The translations under genes and the position numbers were made by a program. From Monodelphis domestica (Eukaryota > Chordata > Mammalia > Didelphimorphia > Didelphidae), in the NCBI RefSeq assembly GCF_027887165.1, contig NC_077235.1:51795895-51859894 (forward strand): DNA of 64,000 nt, read 5' to 3'. Position 1 is the first letter of the stretch; each line of letters opens with the position of its first letter. Under the pieces are notes generated by a model. It had not been told where the DNA came from and did no database searches. It saw nothing but the letters and a program-made list of their open reading frames with translations. Positions 55,805 through 64,000 of the stretch are shown here, piece after piece.

Positions 55805-56080
55805 AATGACTGCTAACATTTTTCTTGTGCTTACTATGTGATGGGCAGTGTGCTTAGCTCTTTACAAATTGTCTCATTGGATCTTTACAATAACTCTGGG
55901 ATTATTTACAAAAATCCTGATATTATTATCTTCATTTTACAGATGAGGAAACTGAGGCAGACAGAAGTGAAGCGATTTATCCAAGGTCACACAGTTTATA
56001 AATGTCTGAGGGTAGATTTTAATTCAATTCTTCATTAGTCCAGTTCTAGTACTTTTTCTAGTGTACCACTGAGGTGCCTC
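55805..56080 (-). mobile_element. THER/MIR-type SINE
   Basis: 'cttactatgtgatgggcagt', 'attttacagatgaggaaact' and 'ccaaggtcacacagtttata' in minus order. Confidence 0.7.
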
Positions 56081-56089
56081 AAGCCCCCT

Positions 56090-56185
56090 ACCTCTCAAGG
56101 CAGACCATTCCACTGAGACAGCTCTTATTGTTGAGAAATTCCCCCTTCCTGTGGCCTCCATCCAGTTCTTTGCAGCAAAGAGATG
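56090..56185 (-). mobile_element. L3/CR1 fragment
   Basis: 'gcagaccattccactgagac' followed by 'gttgagaaattcccccttcc' matches the CR1 3' region. Confidence 0.5.
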
Positions 56186-56499
56186 AGAGAGAGAAATAGT
56201 TGCAAGAGAAATCTTTCAAAGGTGATATGAGGAGGGGATTAAGTGTATGGGCAGAAGAGGTAATCGTGTTAAGAAGGTCTAGCCATCTCTTTATCAGAGA
56301 ATGAAGGCAGAGAGGACAGGGGATGGCATTGAGGGGTTTGAGTTGTAGAGTAATGGAGAAGAAAGAGCTCAAGATGAACTTCCTTTATAGTGTCCATAAA
56401 GTATGAGACTCAATCCTCTGCTAAGAGGTTGAGGAGAAAGGATAGTGTGGGAGGCTTGAAATGACAAAAAAAATACTTGGAATGGGAATTACAAGGTGT
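56186..56499. other. No recognised feature
   Basis: Purine-rich non-coding sequence, possibly decayed L2. Confidence 0.35.
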
Positions 56500-56945
56500 A
56501 TGATAATTATTGTTCTTTCTTCATTTTGAAGAGGACCAATGACATCATGGGGTGATGTCTTGACTTGCAAGTGAATTGGATTGAAGTGAGGCACAATTTC
56601 ATGAAGTCATCGTTCACTCTCTCTCTTCCAGAGTCATTGAAGTTCAATGGCAGGACAAGTCAGGATGAGTCGCGATGGCCCAGATTGCAGTGGGTGACCT
56701 TGGAGTTTTCTATGTGTGACCAAGTGCTTTAGTGTTCCACATCGCCTTCTACAGCTTCCTTCAAGTCCTGCCCCCTGAAACATTGTGGCTACATGACACT
56801 GTGTAAGTCGTTTAATTTTTCTGTGCCCCCAGGCAACCCTCTTAAGTTGCATAGAAAATCTGTATTTGTTGGTATGAGGTGATCTGGGTCGACAGTTCTC
56901 TATGTTGATAAAATGATAGGGTCCAGGAAAAAGAATATGTAACTT
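56500..56945 (+). repeat. Unclassified interspersed repeat (copy 2 of 2)
   Basis: 'tttgaagaggaccaatgaca', 'gtgatgtcttgacttgcaag' and 'attggattgaagtgaggcac' pair with 42735-42910. It continues with 'ccagattgcagtgggtgacc' and a MIR-like 'gtaagtcgtttaatttttct' part, so it is the longer copy. Confidence 0.5.
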
Positions 56946-57109
56946 GAAAGTTACTGTGTGTATTGTGTGTGTGCATGTGCACATATGTACAAACATGAAG
57001 GTCTGCTTTGTACCTTAATTACGGTCCACATAAGTTTTTGTTATTTTCCCTAGTATGTGGAACCTAGAGAGGATGAAGGACTTAATTGGTCTTAAAGAGC
57101 CCCTGCAGC

Positions 57110-57800
57110 TCTAAATCTGTGATCCTAAGGTACAGCTGTTCTTTTCCATGGTGGGCCACAATAAGTGTTGTGAGGTCAACTGGAAATGGGGATTATCCCA
57201 ACAGAGTCCATAGAGGACAAGAAGCTTTCCCAGCAAAACCCAGACAATCAGTAGACTGGCCAGAGAGAAATATAACTGCGGCCTATACCTGTTCAGGGTT
57301 CTTCTCATTCTTTGTTTTCCTCAAGCCCTCATTATTTTGCCTCATGAGGGAGGCCTGACAAAGAGGATTCTTCCCACTACCAAGCCCAGAATATTGGTGC
57401 CTGACTCTCCCCAAGTTGCACAATGAGTTTGGTACAGAGTGGAGCCTAGGACTCTTATCTCCTCACTCCTGATCTTGGACTTTCTCCATTTCTGGAATTT
57501 TGTGGGTAACATAAGGAAGACTACTCAGACCAGTTCCAGGGATTTTACAGCTGTAAATGCAATAGAACCACAGTCAGGGCTCCAAGGCATTTCCAGGCTC
57601 CTGGTAAGTCTATTCACTGCCCTTTGCTGTATGGATTTTACAGGTCAGGGGACTGAAAGTTTCCATCCCACATAGACTAAAGGTCTCCCTGGATACTGGC
57701 TCTTCTCCAGAGTCTCTGATTGGGAGATGTTCATGAAATTGATTCAAAAGGAGAAATATGCCCCATGTCTGTGGTTTAGGTTGAGATCCCTCACCCTCTC
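57110..57800 (+). repeat. Paralogous segment C (inverted), with conserved core and possible 53-nt exon
   Basis: The reverse complement matches 35190-35870. The core is 57480-57800. On plus, 57551-57603 is preceded by ATTTTACAG and followed by GTAAGTCT, as in copies A and B. The flank 57110-57480 is about 70% like segment A (e.g. GGCTTGGTAGTGGGAAGAAT shared exactly in reverse complement). An open frame at 57439-57675 covers the core but appears unconstrained. Confidence 0.65.
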
Positions 57801-57899
57801 AGACAATAGTTATATTTTTATCTCTTAATTATTTTTTGCTACATTTTAATTTCCCTTCTCTACCCGATAAGCCTCATCCATATTCAACATGGCAGGAGA

Positions 57900-58565
57900 A
57901 AATTCCCTGGACTTGGGGTCAGTAGCACTAAGATAGAACTCTGACTTTTGCTCCTCCCTTGTGCCACTGAAAACATAATTACACCTCAGTTTCTTCTCTG
58001 GTCAAATAAAAGGGTTTGACTAGGTTATCTCTGGGGTCCTTTCCCCATTTTTTTGGTTTCATTTACCTTTCTACCTGACACAGTCACCACCACATCCAGT
58101 TTTTAAGTCTCTGGGTGCCTCCTCTGTCAAATGACTACCAATTTGATCTCCAGGGTGGGGGGTACCTTTCAGCTTTGTTATTCTGCCACCATATCCAGTT
58201 TCTGAACCAGAGCTCTGTGATTTTGGGCAAGTCACGTCTCCCTGAACCTCAGTTTCCTCCTCTGTCAAATTAAGGGGTTGGATTAGATAGCCTCTGGTAT
58301 TCCATCCAGACCTATATCTATGATCCTATGTGTGGCCTTGAAGAACTTCCTTTCCCTCTGTTGGCCTCAGTTTCCTCCTTTGTAAAAAAGAGATTGTTGG
58401 CCTAGATGGCCTCTGAGATCTCTTGCAGCTCTAGATCTAAGATCCTATGTGTGACTTTGGACAAGTCCCTTTTCATCCCTGGTCCTCCATTTCCTCCTTT
58501 GTCAAATGAGGGAATTAGATTAGCTAACCTCTAAGGTTATCATCAGCTCTAAATTTATGATAATT
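57900..58565 (+). repeat. Tandem array of partial THER/MIR units
   Basis: Three clear head-to-tail units begin at 58216, 58331 and 58450 (spacing 115 and 119 bp). Each runs from TGTG...TTG..CAAGT through a CAGTTTCCTCCT block to a TCTATGATCCTATG-like end. To the left, CCACCACATCCAGTTTTT (58087) and CCACCATATCCAGTTTCT (58186) mark another pair about 100 bp apart, and a decayed unit lies near 57955-58045. Non-coding. Confidence 0.7.
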
Positions 58566-58939
58566 TGATCTTAAACTAACCCTTTCAACTTATTCTGGAA
58601 CTTACTTATAGGAACATCAGAAACTCTTCAGGCCAGCTGTCTTCAGTATCAGTTATTTTGGAGTTTCCTGTACAACCTTCTTAAGCTTTCTCTCTGGATA
58701 GAAAATGTCTCTGACTCTCATGAACCTCTCCCACCTAGTACTTGACTTAATTTACATAGTCTGGTTTATTAACTCATCCATCCCACATCCCCCTTAGGTA
58801 CCTCTTATGTACCACAAAAGGATTTTTAGGGGAACATACTTGAAAAGAATACACTTTTAATAGCTTATTATGATTGTAATTATGATAATGGATATTATAA
58901 CTGAGTCATGTAATACATGTATTAATTATAATAACTCAC
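58566..58939. other. No recognised feature
   Basis: AT-rich non-coding DNA. Confidence 0.4.
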
Positions 58940-59110
58940 AGGTTTACATAGTTCTTTCTTCATAACATCTCTGTGTGCTAGATGATACAAATATTATGAT
59001 TTCCATTTGACAAATGAGTAAACCAAGGCAAAAAGAGGTTAGAAACCTTGCCCAGAGGCACATTAGCTAGTAAGGACTGGAGCAAATGACTTGAACTCAA
59101 GTCTTCTGAT
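58940..59110 (-). mobile_element. MIR-type SINE
   Basis: 'catttgacaaatgagtaaac' and 'ccttgcccagaggcacatta' in minus order. Confidence 0.6.
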
Positions 59111-59129
59111 GCCAAGGAGGTGTAAAAAA

Positions 59130-59295
59130 GGCAGCACATTTGGAATGAGAAGATTTACATTAGAATCCTGGCTCTGTAATTGACCAGGTGTGTGACCAGG
59201 GGCAATTTAGTCCCTCTTTTTGGACCTCAGTTTCCTCATGTGTGAAATGAGGAGTTTGGGCTGACTGATCCCAGGTCCGTAAATCCTCTGACTTT
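59130..59295 (+). mobile_element. MIR/THER-type SINE
   Basis: 'agaatcctggctctgtaatt', 'gtgtgaccaggggcaattta' and 'acctcagtttcctcatgtgt' in plus order. Faces the preceding element. Confidence 0.65.
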
Positions 59296-59799
59296 AAGAC
59301 CACTGCTCTTTTTCCCCACCACAGCTGCCTCTCATTTTGTTCTCTCCTGGTTTCATTATAACTGTATTCACACAGAGTTCCCAATTACTTTTCCCAAGAG
59401 CTGCTCTGTCAGGGTTCCTTCCCATTAAAGGCTGCTTTTGCCTTTCCCACACCTGCTAATCAATTCCAGCTACTAGCAGGTCAAGTAACAAGCTCAGGAC
59501 CTTTGATCAAAGCAAAAGAAAAAAACCCCAAATGAGTCACAGACTCAGGATGTTAGTGATTTAAGGGACCTTGGTAAATCTGATCTTTCTGTCAGAGCTG
59601 AAAAAATCATGGTAGAGTCACTTAAGCCAACGTAAGAGGGTTCAGGAGCAGTTACTTAACCACTTTTTCATAGTATTGTAAGGGAAATTGATCAGTCAGT
59701 TTGATAAGCCTACTAGGAGGCAAACTCTGTTTTTAGTACCTTTGCTTGTCTGTATCCATCCTCACAGAGGACACAGACATGTCTATTCGCATCTTGAAT
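59296..59799. other. No recognised feature
   Basis: Non-coding spacer; a weak L3-like stretch near 59550-59620 only. Confidence 0.35.
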
Positions 59800-60075
59800 G
59801 TAGTCAAATAAACAAGGTATTATTAAACATTTACTATGTGCCAGGCACTTGGTTAAGTGCTGGAGATACAAAGCAAAAACAGGTCCTACCCTCAAGGAGC
59901 TCACATTCTAACGGGGAGGCAACAAACCAAAAGCCCTCTGAATACATAAGCTATATCCAGGGCCAAGTGAAGGGAATCTCAGATGAAAGAGCAGAAGAAG
60001 GCCTTTTCCAAAACTTGAGGTTTGAGCTGGTTCTTGAAGGTAAGGCAGGAGAATCATTTGCTTTGACACTGCATG
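59800..60075 (-). mobile_element. L2 3' end
   Basis: 'aaacatttactatgtgccag', 'gcacttggttaagtgctgga' and 'ccctcaaggagctcacattc' then the upstream L2 part to about 60075. Confidence 0.8.
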
Positions 60076-60711
60076 CTGCACAGCACAGTAGTTGTTTAAT
60101 ATAGCATATGCAAAAAAAAGATCTAATTTGAATTGCTGCTTGGTAAATCTGAACACAGGTGCAATCTGCCACTGTCACTATCTATCACTCATGACATAAC
60201 TAAGGTGTGCCATTGTGCTGCTTAATGCATTTGAATGTGAAGTGTGTAAAGTTAAAGTTAAATAAACTATACATAGCAATTCAACATGTCAGGCTTGCTA
60301 TGTTTCTCGACAGCATTCCTGTTGCTAGGTACAACAGAATAAACGTGTTTCCAAAAAACCTTGGAACTTTTTGAAAATGGAAATAATTCATGAATGGTTA
60401 TAGATGATCATTTGAAATTTTCAACTATTAAATTTAAATCTGTCTTTAATGATTTTTTGTCAGTTTTAAAAAGTGAGATAGATAATATCTCTTTGTAATG
60501 AATAAAGAAACAATTGGTTCATAGAGGAAATCCAGTGCAGAAGCAAAATAGTACAAGGAAAGATAAGAGTGATAAGGGAAGTAATAGATTATGTATATAA
60601 TATATATGCATGTTACATATATATGTAACCCAAGTCCTAAAGCCCATTTAGTATGAGACTCTCTCCTAATTAATGAAATCAATGCCCCATTATTCATACA
60701 TGCAAAGTAAA
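60076..60711. other. No recognised gene; possible 5' flank of the hAT fossil
   Basis: AT-rich. If the transposase fossil had terminal inverted repeats, the left one should be here, but none is evident by eye. An alternating TA tract lies at 60590-60630. Confidence 0.4.
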
Positions 60712-62000
60712 AAAATCCAAGTCTACAAAATACAGTCTACTATATTTATCATTGGGAATCATAAAAGCTGTTATTGTTGGAGAGAGAAGACCATTGTGTT
60801 TACTTTGTTCAAATGCTTTAACGACAGGTAGAAGGAAGCCTAGTTAATTGAGACAATATCTTGAAAGCATATATTCAGACTATATTAGCCAGGTAAGATA
60901 AATTTCTACCAGAGAAAATTAGATGACTTAAACAAGCAAATGAAAGATTTCCCAGAACCATGCCTGTGACATCAAGAAGATCACATACATCATATAAGGT
61001 GGCTTACAGAATTAATAGGTGCAAAAAGTCTCATCTGGTAGGAGAAATGTTGGTGCTGCCTGCAGTTACTGACATGATCAAATCAATACTTGGGGAATCG
61101 CATTTCAAGTAGTGAGTGGTTCTACTTGTAGATAATATGGAGGGAAGGAGACTTGCTTTGCAAATGTCCAAAGATCTTTGTGATGAATTTAAATGAATTT
61201 AAAATTCATTGCAAGGGAATGAATCAATGGATATAGTTAAAGATGCTCATTTGATAATGTATGTAATCATATTGATTACATGTGTTGAAACCAGTGTAGG
61301 AAAGCTTTGTTACTTTGCAAACCTGTTGATGGCAGGGGTATACCAGGAGAGATTTTGAGTATAATTGGCAAATTTTTAAATGAAAATATGGGAAAGTTTA
61401 TCGTACTATGTGCTGATAGCACAGTTGAGGTCAGGATAGAATGCAAATCTACCAGCACTAGTTAAAGATTTGTCCCTCCCACCCAATGGCACATGGATAT
61501 TGAATGCTTCATAGTAAATCCCCTGTATTGAGGAGGTTTATACAGTTTTTCAAGTTATTATAAGAGTAATCAACTTTATGAAAAACAGTCCACTAAAGGG
61601 AAGACTTTTTGCAAAATACATGATGGTATGAGGGCAGAGCCTAGGGTATTTCTATATTATTTGAAAATAGACTAGTTTTCTCATGATTAATTATTTTGAA
61701 AGGATGTTTGAGCTAAAAAAACATTTCCTTAGTGATAATGATAAAGATGAAGTAAATTCATTTCATAAGAAAACTTTCTTCTTGAACATTGTTTATCTGG
61801 TGAATATATGTGAAAAATTGAGTATTCCAAGTAAATCATTGCAAGGTCTTCAGATTCATATTCTAATCCAAAAAAGAAAAAATGACTGAATTTATCAAAA
61901 AGTTAAAGCTATGGATAATAAATTTATAAAATAGTGTTTGGAATGACTTTCATGGAAAAATAGCCTCGAGGAGCCAGATTTTCCCATAACACAACACCTT
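60712..62000 (+). pseudogene. Decayed BED-finger/hAT transposase (Buster/ZBED5-type)
   Basis: Family landmarks occur in order, in shifting frames. A BED-type zinc finger is near 60725-60880 (RRPLCLLCSNAL, then KPS-LRQYLES, with the zinc His pair lost). Near 60975-61095 is SYKVAYRINRCKKSHLVGEM then LVLPAVTDMIKSILGE, like the SYKVALRIAKLKKPHTIAEE block of ZBED5. At 61206 SLQGNESMD stands where the family has ALQLDESTD, so the first catalytic Asp reads Asn. Near 61355-61440 is IIGKFLNENMGKF...LCADSTVEV, the second Asp block. VIIRVINFMKNSPLKGRLFA is near 61550-61615. An open frame at 61683-61889 holds FELKKHFLSDN and SIPSKSLQGLQ. The C-terminal dimerisation domain is missing. Stops and frameshifts show it is dead. 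It may be an old transposon copy or a relic of a domesticated ZBED gene. Family call from memory. Confidence 0.75.
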
Positions 62001-62994
62001 CCTTGTGTCCTCTACCTCTTTCCATTCAGTTCAATTCAACAAAATGTATACAAAAGGGCTTTATAACTGGAACATATTCCCTATCCTTAAAGAACAGAAT
62101 GGGATAAGATGTGGGGGGAAATTCATATAATACAAGGACAACTGAAGCAAAGTCAAAAGAGGGATCTATATAAAGTTCTAGAAGAAATCATTTTCCCCTT
62201 TTGAGAGAATGAGGGGAAATCATGGAGGAAAAGTAGGTACTTCACCAAATGAAGGTGATGATAGGGACATGGAATACTTGGTAGGGACTAGTTTGAGAGA
62301 ATTCTTCTGAGAAGAGTTCCTTCCATAGTCTTCAGAAGATTGCCATAGGGATCCAAGACACACCCAAAGCTCTGATAGGGTCCCCCAGCAAGTTACAGCA
62401 CATAATGGTTGGAGCTCACACTACAACTCTCTAGTGTAGTTTTGGAGTTCAGGCCTCCTAGCTGGATAATCATCTCTTTTCTGGCCAAGTACCCATATGC
62501 CACTCGGCTTGTACATATCTCTTTGGCTCCCAGAAGATGGTGGGTGGCCAGTATCCTTTTTTGTATGCTCAGCCTGACCTTAGAGACCTTTCTCAGGCTT
62601 GCTACTCTCCTTTGCTAGTCTTCCAGCCTCATCATCCTTCACGATGAAAGACATTTTGTTATAGCTTTCTTTGAGCCAGAAACTCAGAGACTCTCCCTCC
62701 TTCCCCAACTCCAGTCCTCATATCTAACTCTAATGTAATATTTGCAACAATCCTGCTCACAGGGATTTTGCACTGGACTTCTGCTAAATTCTTTCTTTGT
62801 GATCATGGGGAGTCCAGCCTCCAGGAGCATATCTTCCTCCATGTTGAGGCTTAATTTATCATTTGTCCCTGCTAACTTTGTGATTCCTTCTCTCCTTCTT
62901 TTTTTTGGAGCTTTAGCCTGGAATTCTGGCTCTTGGAACAAATATAGTTGGGAGAGGAAATTATTTTTTTATTTATCTAGCTATTTAAATATTA
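62001..62994. other. No recognised gene
   Basis: About 1 kb, less AT-rich than average. An 85-codon minus frame at 62684-62941 (KAPKKRRREGITKL start) and several plus frames have no domain that I recognise. This could hide the end of the hAT fossil or another decayed gene. Confidence 0.35.
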
Positions 62995-63115
62995 TTTCCC
63001 CATAAGAAAGTAAGCTCCATGAGGGCAGGGGATGTTTTTGCTTTCCTTTATATCATTAGTTTTGGGCCTAATTCCTGACACAAGTGAGCACTTCATAAAT
63101 GCTTGACTACTTCCT
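62995..63115 (+). mobile_element. L2 3' end
   Basis: 'aagaaagtaagctccatgag', 'gggcaggggatgtttttgct' and 'gagcacttcataaatgcttg' in plus order. Confidence 0.75.
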
Positions 63116-63558
63116 ATATCACTAGACTTAACATGGTATGTAGAAACATATTCCCTCTCCCTTTCAGCAACCTTTTCTAGTAAGGCCTGATGTCCTCAAG
63201 GAGTTTCTCTTCAAAGTCAGAAAGGGTTCTCTGGTGACTATCCCATAAGCATGTGGCTCTGGTGTATGCTGTCTCTCTGTCAGGGCTACATTTGGTTTGA
63301 AGGAATAGTAGTATCTTTCTAGTAGACCCTATCTGCCATTTTCTGCTCTTTATCCCAAGGCAAGGGATAAAGAGGACCTGACTTCTCTTTCATCTTTCAT
63401 TTTCCATTCCTGGACAGAAGACTACTTTGAGGAAAAAGCATGTCCCTTCCTTCCATCAGAACTCTGGGGTAAACCTGACCTGGTTACAGCATTACCTTTT
63501 ACTTCCACAACTCCTTACAATTTCTTCAGTCTTGTGTCCTAGTAGGAAATCTCACACC
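63116..63558. other. No recognised feature
   Basis: Non-coding spacer. Confidence 0.35.
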
Positions 63559-63803
63559 ATTCTGGCAATTTTCTTTCTTTCTTTTTTTTTTAAAACCCTT
63601 ACCTTCTGTCTTGGAGTCAGTACTGTGTATTGGCTCCAAGGCAGAAGAGTGGTAAGGGCTAGGCAATGGTGGTCAAGTGACTTGCCCAGGGTCACACAGC
63701 TGGGAAGTGTCTGAGTCCAGATTTGAACTCAGGACCTCCCATCTCTAGGCCTGACTCTCAATCCACTGAACTACCCAGCTGCCCCCCATTCTGGCAATTT
63801 TCT
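63559..63803 (-). mobile_element. MAR1-type SINE with perfect 16-bp target-site duplications
   Basis: ATTCTGGCAATTTTCT occurs exactly at 63559-63574 and 63788-63803. The body (63575-63787) is on minus with head 'ggcagctgggtagttcagtg' and A-tail at the left. It is the best-preserved SINE of its family in the window. Confidence 0.95.
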
Positions 63804-63904
63804 AAGATATTTGGAGTAAGGGGAAATGGATGAGAAAAGCTGATCCCAGTTTCCTCATGCTATAATTCCACTGAAGTCATTAAATATGGGGGAAGGGTGA
63901 TATT

Positions 63905-64000
63905 TTAAAATGGCACATTGGTCTTGGAATAAAAACAGAGCTAAATCCTGGCCTCATCAATGGGTAGCTGGGTGGCCTTGGGCAAATAATTTCTCCTCTT
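63905..64000 (+). mobile_element. THER/MIR-type SINE, cut by window end
   Basis: 'gagctaaatcctggcctcat' and 'gtggccttgggcaaataatt' are the head-to-CORE part of a MIR/THER SINE; it continues beyond the window. Confidence 0.6.

Noticed and set aside
57439-57675. Conserved open frame across core copies A, B and C as a small protein gene
   Set aside because: Between copies A and C about six of eight coding differences are non-synonymous, there is no shared start codon, and splice-like signals interrupt it.
62684-62941. 85-codon minus frame starting with a basic KKRRR stretch
   Set aside because: No family resemblance found by eye and no conserved copy for comparison; kept as unassigned.
1-64000. 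tRNA or rRNA genes
   Set aside because: All tRNA-like heads found belong to SINEs with A-tails; no free cloverleaf or rRNA sequence was recognised.

Overview
The window is AT-rich genomic DNA from a mammal, most likely a marsupial (opossum-type). Several repeat families point there: tRNA-derived SINEs of the MAR1 kind, RTE-tailed SINEs, many THER/MIR, L2 and L3/CR1 relics, and a young L1 lineage whose ORF2 ends in a Cys-rich domain ([17 protein letters not shown]). There is no bacterial-style gene density, no operon and no rRNA or tRNA gene. The species call is an inference from repeat families recalled from memory.

The only host protein gene that looks intact is one olfactory receptor (OR) coding exon, on the minus strand at 21978-22919. 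It is a class II receptor, closest by eye to subfamily OR13H. It has a strong splice acceptor 13 bp upstream of its ATG and a possible poly(A) signal downstream. Nearly everything else is mobile DNA in layers of different age.

Layout. 1-11 kb: an old L1 piece, a SINE, a truncated L1 carrying a palindromic LTR-like insert, a solo LTR, then a 7-kb full-length but broken L1 with target-site duplications, tandem 5'UTR monomers and a YY1-type 5' end. 11-21 kb: L1, L2 and L3/CR1 relics, including a long minus-strand CR1-type reverse-transcriptase fossil. 21.5-26 kb: the OR gene and its flanks. 26-31 kb: a 5'-truncated L1 and older L1 debris. 31-36 kb: L2, MIR and SINE relics and copy A of a conserved repeat. 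36-40 kb: three more young L1 ends, two of them stacked inside one target-site duplication. 40-49 kb: a solo LTR, hAT MITEs, SINEs and an old L1. 49.2-53.9 kb: a plus-strand L1 that lacks ORF1. 54-58.6 kb: copies B and C of the conserved repeat and a SINE-derived tandem array. 60.7-62 kb: an unadvertised fossil of a BED-finger/hAT (Buster/ZBED5-type) transposase. 62-64 kb: L2, a SINE and a MIR end.

Two observations deserve most attention. First, a core of about 300 bp occurs three times (35.2, 54.0 and, inverted, 57.5 kb). It is about 90-94% identical between copies while the shared flanks are only about 70%, and each copy keeps the same 53-nt segment bounded by AG and GTAAGT. Second, the BED/hAT transposase fossil. 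Identity figures are by-eye estimates; no alignment or database search was run.
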